64,000 bases of DNA. Source: a virus. The position numbers and the translations under genes were made by a program. The notes beneath the pieces were generated by a model, which saw only the letters and a program-made list of their open reading frames with translations, was not told where the DNA came from and made no database searches. This document shows, one piece after another, positions 53,508-62,204 of this stretch. The first letter of the stretch is position 1. Each line of letters starts with the position of its first letter. The stretch is taken from IMG/VR virus record IMGVR_UViG_3300005563_000029, positions 62,001 to 126,000 of that record; one strand, given 5' to 3'.

Positions 53508-54295
53508 GCCGCCAACGCCTGCCGCTCTGCGGTTCGCGCCGCCCGCCGCTCCCGTGAGTCCGCCGCCTTTGCGTCACGGCAGGGATCGCAGATTGGAATA
53601 CCGCAGGTCTCGTGCAGCCGGTGGCCCTTGAGGGTGCCGCAGTGGCCGGTGAAGTCCGGAAAAGCATCGGGATCGTTCATGTCGATCCCGTCCCAAGCGG
53701 CCGGCGGTGCCCAGCCCTCTCGCGCAGCTCGGTTGGCAGACCACGTTGATGCGCCTACCGCCTCGGCCAGCGTCGTGTAGGCGCCCTGTACCGCGCGGAC
53801 GGTCGCAGCTCGCAACATGCTGCGGTGACCGTTGGCGATCTCAGAGATGACGGAGTGGTTGAGGCCGGAGGCGCTGGCGATAGCAGTCAGCGAATGCCGG
53901 TTCGCCACCATCGCCCGGACCTGACGCATCGCGCCGAGCCCGGACACTGACGCCATCGGGGCAGCCTCAGTAACGGCGAGGATGCGGTCGCGGGTGCTTT
54001 GGTGCACCGACCGGTAGCGGCCGTTCAGGATCCGCTCAATGGTGGTGCGGTCGCATCCTGCAGCATCAGCGATGGATTGCAGGCTGGCTCCGTCTGCACG
54101 GAGTCGTTGGAGCTTCGGTAGTACCGCTTCCGGCGTGCTTTTGGTGCTACCGAACAGCAGGCGGCGCTTCTTGACGCGGGTCGCGGCGCCCGTGCAGCGG
54201 GGGCAGCGACATCCTTGGCGGTAGCCGGTTGGGGTTCCGCAGGCTTTGCCGCCCGAGAAGGCCGAGGATGAGGCGTCACTTGAGGTGAGCGTCAC
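53504..54295 (-). CDS. HTH protein with zinc knuckles
   Basis: 263 aa from GTG. Starts with CGTPTGYRQGCRCPRC, then two HTH stretches (GASLQSIADAAGCDRTTIER and HSLTAIASASGLNHSVISEI), and ends with CGTLKGHRLHETCGIPICDP, a zinc site. A probable regulator or recombination-associated DNA-binding protein. Confidence 0.65.
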   Translation of the reverse strand: MTLTSSDASSSAFSGGKACGTPTGYRQGCRCPRCTGAATRVKKRRLLFGSTKSTPEAVLPKLQRLRADGASLQSIADAAGCDRTTIERILNGRYRSVHQSTRDRILAVTEAAPMASVSGLGAMRQVRAMVANRHSLTAIASASGLNHSVISEIANGHRSMLRAATVRAVQGAYTTLAEAVGASTWSANRAAREGWAPPAAWDGIDMNDPDAFPDFTGHCGTLKGHRLHETCGIPICDPCRDAKAADSRERRAARTAERQALAA

Positions 54296-54687
54296 GAAGC
54301 ACCACCCGTCGGGGTGATGTGCAGTGCGATCTGCGTATGCCGCACGGGCGTGCCGAGCACGACCTCCACCTTGATCAGGTGCTTGCCGTTGTCGTCGGGA
54401 AGCACCCCGGCGTCCACGATGCCGTCGATCGCAGCCTTGAAGGACGGATACCAGTTGTGGGCGTCCCGCCGCCGCTTGTCGTGCGGGTGGAGAACAGCCT
54501 GGATGGTGGCGCGGTCGAGCTGCGGGATCTGCGCGGCACGGGCTGAGTATCCGGCGGCTTCTCGCAGGGCCTTGGTGATACGGGCCCGGGTGCGCCAGTG
54601 GACACGGTCGTTGGCGTTGAGGAGCTTCATGCCGGCGGGCAGCGTGACGACGTAGGCGCCGTCCTCGTTGATGCTGGGCGTCTTCAC
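54292..54687 (-). CDS. RusA-like Holliday junction resolvase
   Basis: 131 aa from GTG at 54687. LPAGMKLLNANDRVHWRTRA opens as in RusA; D75 (RRRDAHNW), D88 (KAAIDGIVDAG) and D98/D99 (LPDDNGK) are the metal-binding acidic residues in the expected order, with K84 between. RusA dimers resolve four-way junctions; phages use it in replication and packaging. Normal length for the family. Confidence 0.85.
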   Translation of the reverse strand: MKTPSINEDGAYVVTLPAGMKLLNANDRVHWRTRARITKALREAAGYSARAAQIPQLDRATIQAVLHPHDKRRRDAHNWYPSFKAAIDGIVDAGVLPDDNGKHLIKVEVVLGTPVRHTQIALHITPTGGAS

Positions 54688-54914
54688 GAGATGCTCACCG
54701 CTTCCCGCACTGCCGCGCGCAGGTTGCCGCGCACGGCCGTGACGGCTTCGGTGAGCGTGTCGCCCACGCCGATCGCCACCTGCCCGTCGGTGTCGGTGTA
54801 CATGGCCGCGACGAACCGGCCGTTCTCCACGCGGGCGTACAGGTCCAACTCGCCGCCGGAGCGACGCATTGCCGCGCCGAGACGGTCCAGGGTGTCTTTG
54901 AGGTCCTCGTTCAC
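54684..54914 (-). CDS. Hypothetical protein
   Basis: 76 aa from GTG. Helical start, then beta (VENGRFVAAMYTDTDGQVAI) and a helical end. Four-base overlaps with RusA and its upstream neighbour. Confidence 0.55.
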   Translation of the reverse strand: MNEDLKDTLDRLGAAMRRSGGELDLYARVENGRFVAAMYTDTDGQVAIGVGDTLTEAVTAVRGNLRAAVREAVSIS

Positions 54915-55183
54915 TTTCCACTCCCGATGCTGATGGCGTTGAACGGCACCCCGAGGTGCCGCAGGTGAGCGGCGATGCTGATGGCGCGCACGTGGTTGTC
55001 GCAGGTCACGCGGAACACACCGTCTGCGAGGGCGGTCGCCGCGCCGCGGTCGAGGACTGCGGCGACAGACATGCGCTTCTGCGGGGACTCAATGGCAGTC
55101 AGGTCCGTGTCGACCCAGGACTGCTCGGACGCCTTGGCGGTAAGTCCGCCGACGGTCAGTAGGGCAGCAGCGGGCGCGCTCAT
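54911..55183 (-). CDS. Paralogue of 56187-56552
   Basis: 90 aa. WVDTDLTAIESPQKRMSVAA, DGVFRVTCDNHVRAISIAAH, LRHLGVPFNAISIG: close match to the C-terminal two thirds of the 56187 protein. The two copies flank the C5 methyltransferase gene. Role unknown. Confidence 0.6.
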   Translation of the reverse strand: MSAPAAALLTVGGLTAKASEQSWVDTDLTAIESPQKRMSVAAVLDRGAATALADGVFRVTCDNHVRAISIAAHLRHLGVPFNAISIGSGK

Positions 55184-56190
55184 GAGCCGTTCCCAAGCGC
55201 TGCGGCAATTCGCTCGCCGACCGCCTGGGCGACCGGTGGCGGAAAAGCGTTCCCTACCGCGCGGTAACGGGCGGTCTTGCCGCCACTGAACTGCCACTCC
55301 GGCGGGAAACCCTGAAGGGTTGCACACTGTCCGACCGTCAGCCGCGGACCGCGGTCCTTGGGTCCGGCCAGCGTCGCGGGCTCGCCGTCGTTAGCGACCG
55401 ACCGCCCATCCACGCCCATCTCGGCCCATCGGGCCCGTGCGCGGGTCGGGCCAAGGTCTGGTCCGCCATGCTTCTTTGAACCACCTACGAGAGTCGGGGC
55501 AACAGCCAGGGCCTTGTCGCCCCAGCGCATGAAGTCGAGGCCGCGGAGCCCGCGCTCATGCATGGAATCAGCCAGCGCCTCAGTAACCGTCACTCGGGCG
55601 GCAGAAGGCCGTGGTGGCGCCCAGGCATCGACGAATTCCGGCTTCAGTGCCACAAGCACCGACCGCGGCCGAAGCTGCGGAACGCCGAAGTCGCAGGCGT
55701 TCAGGACCGACCACATCACCGGGACATAGCCGTACTCCCGTAGCCGCGCCAGAACCTGCTCGCGGTACGGCTTGAACTTGGCCTGAAGCAGGCCCTTGAC
55801 GTTCTCCATCATCACCGCGGACGGCTGGACTTGGTCGGCCAGGCGCAGGAATGACGGGATCAGGTCCCGCTCGTCGTCAGCACCGAGCTGCTTGCCGCCC
55901 TCACTGAAGGGCTGGCACGGCACCCCGCCGACGAGAAGGTCCACGTGCCCGGGCTCCGGGCTCCAGGTGCGAACGTCGGCCTGGTCGACTTTCCACCAGG
56001 GCCGGTTCAGTTCCAGCGTCGCGCAGGCATCCGGGTCTGCTTCGACCAGCACTTCGTGGTGAAAGCCGGCCTTCTCAAGACCGAGCGCTTGGCCTCCCGC
56101 ACCGGCACAGATCTCAATAGACGTAAAGGCGTTGCATTCGAGGCCACGGTCGAGACCGGTAGCCGCCTCGTGAAGGGTGCCTGCGCTCAT
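55180..56190 (-). CDS. C5-cytosine DNA methyltransferase
   Basis: 336 aa. Motif I FTSIEICAGAGGQALGLEKA (residues 22-41), motif IV GVPCQPFSEGGKQLG with catalytic Cys 92, motif VI MENVKGLL (128-135), motif VIII QLRPR (172-176), motif X AVGNAFPPPVA near the end. The target-recognition region between VIII and IX is short. An orphan enzyme with no endonuclease partner, flanked by duplicated small genes. Likely protects DNA or affects expression; site unknown. Confidence 0.93.
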   Translation of the reverse strand: MSAGTLHEAATGLDRGLECNAFTSIEICAGAGGQALGLEKAGFHHEVLVEADPDACATLELNRPWWKVDQADVRTWSPEPGHVDLLVGGVPCQPFSEGGKQLGADDERDLIPSFLRLADQVQPSAVMMENVKGLLQAKFKPYREQVLARLREYGYVPVMWSVLNACDFGVPQLRPRSVLVALKPEFVDAWAPPRPSAARVTVTEALADSMHERGLRGLDFMRWGDKALAVAPTLVGGSKKHGGPDLGPTRARARWAEMGVDGRSVANDGEPATLAGPKDRGPRLTVGQCATLQGFPPEWQFSGGKTARYRAVGNAFPPPVAQAVGERIAAALGNGS

Positions 56191-56552
56191 GCGGAGCCTC
56201 CGATAGTGATGGCGCTGGCGGGTGTCCCGAGGCGCTTGAGGTGGTTGGCGACGCTCAGCGCCTCGACGTCGCTGCGGCAGCCCACCCGGAACCTGCCGTC
56301 GTCGAGCTGCGTCAGCGGGGCATGGGCAAGGAACGCGGTGACGTGGGCCCAGTCGTGCGGGGCGTGGATGGCACGCAGGTCCGTGTCGACCCAGGCGTTG
56401 TGCGTGGGCGTGCCGAGGGCGGAGGCCAGCTGCGGCAGCCCGCAGCATGAGCACGTGTCGGCGCCGGCGAGGAGCTCAGCGAGCAGGGCGTCGGTGTAGG
56501 TGTCGATGACCTGAGCGAAGGTGGCGGGTGCAGTGGCAAGCGTGTTCGTCAC
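56187..56552 (-). CDS. Paralogue of 54911-55183, longer form
   Basis: 121 aa from GTG at 56552. Adds an N-terminal part with CSCCGLPQLASAL before the shared core (WVDTDLRAIHAPHDWAHVTA, DGRFRVGCRSDVEALSVANH). Duplication on both sides of the C5 methyltransferase. Unknown function. Confidence 0.6.
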   Translation of the reverse strand: MTNTLATAPATFAQVIDTYTDALLAELLAGADTCSCCGLPQLASALGTPTHNAWVDTDLRAIHAPHDWAHVTAFLAHAPLTQLDDGRFRVGCRSDVEALSVANHLKRLGTPASAITIGGSA

Positions 56553-56797
56553 CGGCCGGCCCCCTTCGCGGGCGCCATGAATGGGCAGGCGTCGTAGTCG
56601 CCGTCGCAGGGGGATTCCATGTCGGCGCACACAACGCAGGTCGTCTTCGTGGCCGGGTCAACCCACCGGTCATTAGTGACGTCGGTGCCGCACAGCGCGA
56701 CCCTCCCGGGGTCGTCGGCACGACAGCAGGTCAGGTGGATCAGTTCCTCGTGGGAACCTGCGGTGGCGCTGGCGGACGCAGTCGTAGCGGTGGTCAT
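56549..56797 (-). CDS. Hypothetical Cys-rich protein
   Basis: 82 aa. LTCCRADDPGRVALCG, CVVCADMESPCDGDYDACPF: four Cys pairs, probable zinc binding. Four-base overlaps with both neighbours. Confidence 0.55.
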   Translation of the reverse strand: MTTATTASASATAGSHEELIHLTCCRADDPGRVALCGTDVTNDRWVDPATKTTCVVCADMESPCDGDYDACPFMAPAKGAGR

Positions 56798-57759
56798 GAG
56801 GCCTCCGCCAGGTCAAACAGAGAAGGCGCTGAGACTTCGGCCTCGGTGTTGGTTAGGTTCGTAACCGCGGTCCGGAAGTACGACGGCTTCAATTCGCACC
56901 CAATGAAGCGGCGGCCGAGCCGCAGCGACACAACGCCTTCGGAGCCAATGCCGGCGAAGGGAGACAGCACCAGATCGCCCGGGTTGGACCACAGTCGGAC
57001 ACAGCGCTCGATGAAGTCCAGCTGCAGCGGCGCGATGTGCCGCTCGTCCGCCGACTCCTTTGCGACTCGCGTGTTCAGGGTGTTGGTTTCCTTGATCCCC
57101 CACCACACCGGGCAGACATTGTCACCGTCGATCCAGCCGCCGTCGTGGTGGTCGGACCAGATGGGGGAGGCCCAGTCGATCCAGTTGTCGTTGGTGACCT
57201 CGCCGGTGCGCGCCTCGTGCCGGATGGGTACGGCGTTCTCGCCGGGCTTGCGGAACAGCAGCAGGTAGTCGGCGAGCGCGGGACGGATCTTGGCGCTGTC
57301 GCGGTTCTTTGTGGTGAACGCCAGCGCGTGAGCCTTGGTGCGGATCGACTGCGCCTGCGGGTCCTTCCAGACTGTTACCTCGCCGTTGAAGATCCAGCCC
57401 TCGGCTTGGAAGGCGCGAATGACGTCGCCACGGAAGTCGGTCAGGCCGATGTAGCCGGCCACCGACTTCTTCAGCGCCACCTGCTGGACGTGGACACACG
57501 CAAGCCGGCCGGGCTTGGTGACGCGCAGCTGCTCGCGGATGATGAAGCTGTAGTGCCCCAGGAACTCTGCGCGGGTGGCGGAGTTGCCGAGGTCGCGCGG
57601 GCTGGGGCTGTATGTAAACAGCGAATCAAACGGGGGCGAACACACTGAAAGGTCGATGCTGTCGGTGTCGATCTCGACCAGGCGTTCGCAAGAATCGCCG
57701 AGCATGAGGGCCCAGTTCTCGCCGCGGGCCTCGTCTGTGATGTACGGATCGGTGGTCAT
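56794..57759 (-). CDS. SPPF-type DNA methyltransferase
   Basis: 321 aa. Catalytic SPPF at residues 41-44, SAM-binding segment after it near the C-terminus (LVLSPFAGIGSEGVVSLRLG), the order of beta-class amino-methyltransferases. The SPP[FY] form favours N4-cytosine but N6-adenine is possible. An inner region (GDVIRAFQAEGWIFNGEVTV, WKDPQAQSIR) is typical of phage methylases. Its ATG overlaps the stop of the SNF2-like helicase gene, so the two are coupled. Confidence 0.85.
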   Translation of the reverse strand: MTTDPYITDEARGENWALMLGDSCERLVEIDTDSIDLSVCSPPFDSLFTYSPSPRDLGNSATRAEFLGHYSFIIREQLRVTKPGRLACVHVQQVALKKSVAGYIGLTDFRGDVIRAFQAEGWIFNGEVTVWKDPQAQSIRTKAHALAFTTKNRDSAKIRPALADYLLLFRKPGENAVPIRHEARTGEVTNDNWIDWASPIWSDHHDGGWIDGDNVCPVWWGIKETNTLNTRVAKESADERHIAPLQLDFIERCVRLWSNPGDLVLSPFAGIGSEGVVSLRLGRRFIGCELKPSYFRTAVTNLTNTEAEVSAPSLFDLAEAS

Positions 57760-59054
57760 GCTGCTTTCCCCCAACGGTCAGGCCGCATCTGACGAACCAG
57801 GTCGTCGATGAGCCGGTCGGCTTCGATTTGTTTGCGCGCCACGTTCATGGCGATGGCCGATTCCAGCCGGGACACGACGACGTGTACGTCCACGACGCGG
57901 TGTTGGCCGTAGCGGTGGCAGCGGCGGATTGCCTGGTAGTACGTCTCCCAGGAGTCGTCGAGGCCTACGAACGCCATGCGCGCGCAGTGCTGCCAGTTCA
58001 TGCCGAATGAGGCGATTTTCGGCTTGGTGATCAGAACGCGGATGTCCCCGTCGGCGAACCCCAGGAACGCATCCGCCTTCTCTTCGGCGGTCAGGCTGCC
58101 GTGAACGTTGAACGCGCCCGGGATGAGGTTGGCCAGCGTGTCGGCCTCGCTGTTCAGGCCGCACCACAGGATCCACGGCTCATCGGGCTCGGCCTCGACT
58201 AGCTCGGCCGTTGCTTTGCACCGGTCGGCCAGGGTGTCCCGCCGGATTGCGGCCCGGCCGCCGACGCCGCCGAGGTCGGTGGCGAACAGCTGTCCGTCCG
58301 GAACTACATCGATCTCCAGCAGATGCGGCAGGACGTTGAGGCCGGGGAGGACGTAGTCGCCGTCGTCGTAGCCCATGTCGGACGGCTGGCGGATTGCGAC
58401 AGCCCAGGTGCTCAGCCACTCGAACATGGGCTTGCGGGCGTGCCCCTTCAGCCGCCAGCCGGTGTCGTCGTGTACGAAGTACGCGGCGAGCATGTTGGCG
58501 CGGGTGGAGTGGCCCAGGAACGCGGCCTGTCCGGTCAGTTCCTCCGGATCGTTCGGGGCAGGCGTGGCGGTGCATGCGAGTCGGGCCGGGACCGACGCGA
58601 AGTGGTCGGTGAGCATGGCGCGGGTCTTGCCGTCGGCGTTCTTCAGGATTGAGGCTTCGTCGAGGACGACGGCGCCGATCGCGTCCGGGTCGAACGCTGC
58701 CGCGCGCTCGTAGTTGGTGATCCAGATCCCCGGGCCGGTGATGTCCTTGCCGCTGCGGGCATAGGTGGCCGTCAGGCCGATACGGGAGGCCTCCCGCACG
58801 GTCTGGTGGCAAACGGCGAGCGGAGCCACGATCAGCGACGTGTCGGCGGACAGGCGTGCCCACTCCAGCTGCTGAAGCGTCTTACCGAGCCCGGTGTCCT
58901 CCCACAGGGCTGCGCGGCCGGTTTCGACAGCCCACGCGACGATGCGGCGCTGCCACTCATGTAGGAACGGGTTTACCTCGGCCGGGTCGCATGGCCGTCC
59001 GTCGCGGGGCGCACGAGCCCGCTTGGCGGCGAGGAAGTCGGCGTAGGCGGTCAC
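57756..59054 (-). CDS. SNF2-type DEAD-box helicase/translocase
   Basis: 432 aa from GTG at 59054. Walker A EDTGLGKT (residues 52-59), Walker B LDEAS (131-135), motif III TATPAPND, second RecA domain with LNVHG-like FNVHGSLTAEEKADAFL and motif VI QAIRRCHRYGQ. About 430 aa is the short form found in phages, without the extra domains of chromatin remodellers. It translocates on double-stranded DNA. Coupling with a DNA methylase suggests they act on the same DNA. Confidence 0.9.
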   Translation of the reverse strand: MTAYADFLAAKRARAPRDGRPCDPAEVNPFLHEWQRRIVAWAVETGRAALWEDTGLGKTLQQLEWARLSADTSLIVAPLAVCHQTVREASRIGLTATYARSGKDITGPGIWITNYERAAAFDPDAIGAVVLDEASILKNADGKTRAMLTDHFASVPARLACTATPAPNDPEELTGQAAFLGHSTRANMLAAYFVHDDTGWRLKGHARKPMFEWLSTWAVAIRQPSDMGYDDGDYVLPGLNVLPHLLEIDVVPDGQLFATDLGGVGGRAAIRRDTLADRCKATAELVEAEPDEPWILWCGLNSEADTLANLIPGAFNVHGSLTAEEKADAFLGFADGDIRVLITKPKIASFGMNWQHCARMAFVGLDDSWETYYQAIRRCHRYGQHRVVDVHVVVSRLESAIAMNVARKQIEADRLIDDLVRQMRPDRWGKAA

Positions 59055-59782
59055 CGCACCCACCGCCACGTGATGCCGACGCACCTGTCACACGTTGCGC
59101 CCGAGGTCCAGTACCAGGACTTCACCAGCCGCAGCCGCTCCAGAACCGGCAGCAGACGCAGCTTGTCCAGGCGCCGGTACCACCCGCGGTGCTGGGCGTG
59201 CTCCCGCTCGGAGCGCACCTCCTCCTGGTGCGCGGCGATGCAGTAGTGGCAGAACGGCCCGTACCCGTCGTAGAACAGGTTCGTGGCGTACATGAACGTC
59301 GCCGGGTGCTCGTCGGGCTTGTCGCACTCGACCCGCCGCAGCCCCGAGAACTGCATCGGCGCGCAGGTCGGGCAGTGGGTGCCGTCGATCACCTCGAAGC
59401 AGATCGAGCAGAACCACTCGCAGGCGTCGAAGTCGAACCGCTCGCAGTATTCGTCGACCGCGCCGTCGGCGTTCGGGTCCCGGCGCCACGGCTCGCCGTT
59501 GTGCAGCACCACGCAGTGCTCGGAGATCGTGCCGGTGCCGCCGTCGGCCAGAGCCCTGTCGTGCCAGGCGTTGCGCTCGGCAGCCCACTTCAGGGCGGTG
59601 CGCATGGTGAACTCGTTGTTGTTCGGGTCGTCGTCGGCGAGCTCGGGGTTGGTGTGGCTGTGGATCTCGTCGATGCCGGTGACGTGCACGGCCCACGGGT
59701 AGCGGGCGGCACGCTGGTAGATCCGGTCGAGTTCGCCGTCGGTGTAGAAGGTGTCGATGTCGACAGGCGGGATGTACGGCAT
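59051..59782 (-). CDS. Hypothetical Cys-rich protein
   Basis: 243 aa; ATG at 59782 lies 8 bases after GGAGG. The middle has CSICFEVIDGTHCPTCAPMQ, a later FCHYCIAAHQ and a C-terminal CDRCVGITW: three zinc knuckles. N-terminus acidic, Trp/Asn/Asp-rich. Conserved with the helicase/methylase neighbourhood, function unknown. Confidence 0.6.
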   Translation of the reverse strand: MPYIPPVDIDTFYTDGELDRIYQRAARYPWAVHVTGIDEIHSHTNPELADDDPNNNEFTMRTALKWAAERNAWHDRALADGGTGTISEHCVVLHNGEPWRRDPNADGAVDEYCERFDFDACEWFCSICFEVIDGTHCPTCAPMQFSGLRRVECDKPDEHPATFMYATNLFYDGYGPFCHYCIAAHQEEVRSEREHAQHRGWYRRLDKLRLLPVLERLRLVKSWYWTSGATCDRCVGITWRWVR

Positions 59783-59784
59783 GG

Positions 59785-60228
59785 TCACTGCCTCCGGTCG
59801 AAAGAAGTCGTTTGGGGTCGCCGGGACCGGCGCCCAGGGAACCGCCGCGACCGGCGGTGAAGTTCGCGCTGAAGTTCACGGGTGGTCAGCGGCACCGTCG
59901 GCCCGAGGTGCGTGAAGCCCGGCATGATCTGGGTGTCGCCGTCGTGGACGTCGGCGGGGTCGTAGAGCTGCTCTATCCGTGCGGCGACCGCTTCCAGTTC
60001 CCGCCGCTCGCGGTGCGCGGCCACACGCCGGGCGATCCGGCGCTCGGTGACGATGACGGCGCGGGCGGCCATAGGCAGCGTCAACAGCACTGTGATGACT
60101 AGGACGCTGAACGCTAGACACGCGCCCGGGTCGGCGCCGCACGCGAGGTAGAAGCCGCGCAGAGGGTACGCGAACAGACGCCAGACCTCAGCGATCATGC
60201 GGACAGCGAACGGGACGTGGCTGCTCAC
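59785..60228 (-). CDS. Membrane protein with basic tail
   Basis: 147 aa from GTG. Two hydrophobic parts (WRLFAYPLRGFYLACGADPG and CLAFSVLVITVLLTLPMAAR), then a cytoplasmic basic helix (ERRIARRVAAHRERRELEAV) and a very basic end. May hold DNA or a protein at the membrane; unproven. Confidence 0.6.
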   Translation of the reverse strand: MSSHVPFAVRMIAEVWRLFAYPLRGFYLACGADPGACLAFSVLVITVLLTLPMAARAVIVTERRIARRVAAHRERRELEAVAARIEQLYDPADVHDGDTQIMPGFTHLGPTVPLTTRELQRELHRRSRRFPGRRSRRPQTTSFDRRQ

Positions 60229-61661
60229 GAGGCCTCTTCAAAACCGAGCACGGCCTGGATCGGTTTCGACAGCCGCTTAACGCACAGGTCGGCATACGGC
60301 TGGTGCTGTTCGATGCCGATGCCGTGGAAGCCCTCGACGACACAGGCCTCGAGCGTGGTGCCGCTTCCGATAAAGGGATCAAGGATGGTTCCGCCGGGAG
60401 GGCAGACGAGCCGGACTAGCCAGCGCATCAGGTCCAGCGGCTTAACCGTGCTGTGTGTGGTGCCGTCGTCGAGGCTCGGGCGTTCCGCTGCGCCGGCCTT
60501 GCCCTCGTATCGGAACGCCGGGAAGAAACGCGAAGCTCCGCCGCTGTCGCCGTGCGTTGCGGCGCCAGTTACTACAGGCATTGCCCCGCCGTAGCCAGAA
60601 CGGTTACCTCGTACAGTTCCAGCGGCCATGGCACCTGACGTGAGCGTTCCGGTCTGGATGTCGAGTCCGGCGACCGGACAGCCATCGGCGCACTGTTCGG
60701 TGCAGTCCGGCGCATGGCTGAACACAACGTTGGTGGGCCAGCGACCAAGGTTGCTTGCAGCTCCAGCCGCGGAGGCCGGAACGCGGCAGCCATCAACGTT
60801 GATTGCGCCCGTGCCGTGTTCCAGAACATTCGCGACAGTGGTGTTGAAACCGGTGGACTTGCGGGCCACAACGATCGGCTCGTGTGCCGGACGAAGGGAT
60901 GTGTTCCAGCCCTCCCACGTTGCCGCCTCCGGTAGGACTGCGGAACCAGCGCGGGCAGTACTCCCGTTCCAGCCGGATCCGTCCGTCCAAGTCGCCGCCA
61001 ACCCGGGCGCCTTCAGGTCAGCAGTAGGCCGCCGATCCCAGGCCTCGCCAACGTTCCCCTTGCGCGCATTTAGTTGCTCAACGAGCGGAAGGATCTCGGC
61101 GTCGTCGAAGCAGAGCAGTTCACGCAGGCGGTTCCATTGCGCGGGAGTTGGAACTGCAGCAGCCAAGCGCTGGGTGGTCCAGTGCGCCGCCTTGTCGCTG
61201 AAGCCGAAGGCCTCATTGAGTTGCCGGTTGGTCCAGCCCGCCGCATCGCGGGCTGCGGCCAGCCATGCAGTGACCTTGAGGATCTCGCTTCGGTCGTCTC
61301 GCCGTCGGTCAATACCTTTGGCGATGTTCTGCCCCTTGGGCATGCCGTTGCCGTAGATCCAGTGAATGGAGTCGCGGATCTCGAACCCGGCGTCCTCAAC
61401 TGCGACGGCCAGGCGGTGGTAGGTGCGGGTGGCTCCAAACGCCAGCAGGTGGCCGCCGGGCTTGAGTACGCGCCAGCACTGGCGCCACATGGCGGTGTCG
61501 TAAGCGATGCCGGTAGCGTCCCAGCCACGACCCATGAAGCCGATCTCGTAGGGTGCGTCGGTCACGACTGCGTCGACGGAGGCGTCGGCAAGTGTCGGCA
61601 GCACGTTGCGGCAGTCGCCGAGATACAGCTGAACTGCGCCGTCGTCAAAGTAGGGCTTCAT
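60225..61661 (-). CDS. DNA methyltransferase with DAPY motif and insert
   Basis: 478 aa. Residues 1-140 hold a catalytic motif written DAPY (35-38, normally DPPY), and the SAM motif TILDPFIGSGTTLEACVVEG is near the C-terminus, a beta-class order. Residues about 110-240 are an insertion with an HTH-like part (AGWTNRQLNEAFGFSDKAAH), seen in related actinobacterial methylases, followed by VVARKSTGFNTTVANVLEHG. The Pro to Ala change is rare, so activity should not be assumed. Overlaps the upstream gene by 4 bases. Confidence 0.8.
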   Translation of the reverse strand: MKPYFDDGAVQLYLGDCRNVLPTLADASVDAVVTDAPYEIGFMGRGWDATGIAYDTAMWRQCWRVLKPGGHLLAFGATRTYHRLAVAVEDAGFEIRDSIHWIYGNGMPKGQNIAKGIDRRRDDRSEILKVTAWLAAARDAAGWTNRQLNEAFGFSDKAAHWTTQRLAAAVPTPAQWNRLRELLCFDDAEILPLVEQLNARKGNVGEAWDRRPTADLKAPGLAATWTDGSGWNGSTARAGSAVLPEAATWEGWNTSLRPAHEPIVVARKSTGFNTTVANVLEHGTGAINVDGCRVPASAAGAASNLGRWPTNVVFSHAPDCTEQCADGCPVAGLDIQTGTLTSGAMAAGTVRGNRSGYGGAMPVVTGAATHGDSGGASRFFPAFRYEGKAGAAERPSLDDGTTHSTVKPLDLMRWLVRLVCPPGGTILDPFIGSGTTLEACVVEGFHGIGIEQHQPYADLCVKRLSKPIQAVLGFEEAS

Positions 61662-62065
61662 GCCGCAGCCCGCTTCCGCTTGGCCTCGACACCGACCCAC
61701 ACCCGAACCGCCGAGCCGCCGGACTCGGGCTTCTCGCTGGTCGTGAACTTCTCCTGGCCGTAGTCGTCCAGGGCGTATTCGAAGTAGCCCTCGACGTGGA
61801 GCCGGTGCATGAACATGCCGGGCCAGTTCGAGTTGCGTGGGTTCCGCACGCGCAGCGGCGCGTCCTTGATTGCCTCCCAGGCGGTGAACTCGCCCGGTTC
61901 GGCGCCGCGGCCGATGTAGAACGGTTCGGCTTCCACACACCACTCGGCGAAGGTGATGCTCTCGGGCGCGGGAGCGTCCTCGACGGTCTCGCCGCCGGGC
62001 TGGCCGTGGCGGTCTATCAGTGCGACATCGCCTCTGATGGGGCGGGAAGTTCGGGAATTTGGCAT
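61658..62065 (-). CDS. Hypothetical protein
   Basis: 135 aa. VRNPRNSNWPGMFMHRLHVE, beta-rich with a basic end (VGVEAKRKRAAA). Translationally coupled to the large methyltransferase. No family. Confidence 0.55.
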   Translation of the reverse strand: MPNSRTSRPIRGDVALIDRHGQPGGETVEDAPAPESITFAEWCVEAEPFYIGRGAEPGEFTAWEAIKDAPLRVRNPRNSNWPGMFMHRLHVEGYFEYALDDYGQEKFTTSEKPESGGSAVRVWVGVEAKRKRAAA

Positions 62066-62106
62066 GGAAGTGGCCTTGGCTCGACGCGGACGTGCTTGGA
62101 GTTAGT

Positions 62107-62154
62107 GGCCGGCAGGCGCCCCGGAACGGGGGTCAGAGGAGGCGCCTGCCGGCC
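62107..62154. terminator. Long inverted repeat
   Basis: GGCCGGCAGGCGCC (62107-62120) and GGCGCCTGCCGGCC (62141-62154) are perfect 14-bp arms around 20 bases, in the gap between the genes at 61658 and 62205. It may end transcripts or separate expression of the two units; no T run. Confidence 0.6.
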
Positions 62155-62204
62155 GTGGCCTGATCCGTCGGGGGTTCCGGATCGGGCCGTCTATGGGGCC
62201 GGAT

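Noticed and set aside
57756-59054. Complete DISARM or BREX defence locus around the helicase and methylases
   Set aside because: No DUF1998, phospholipase D, BrxL, PglZ or other core components are present.
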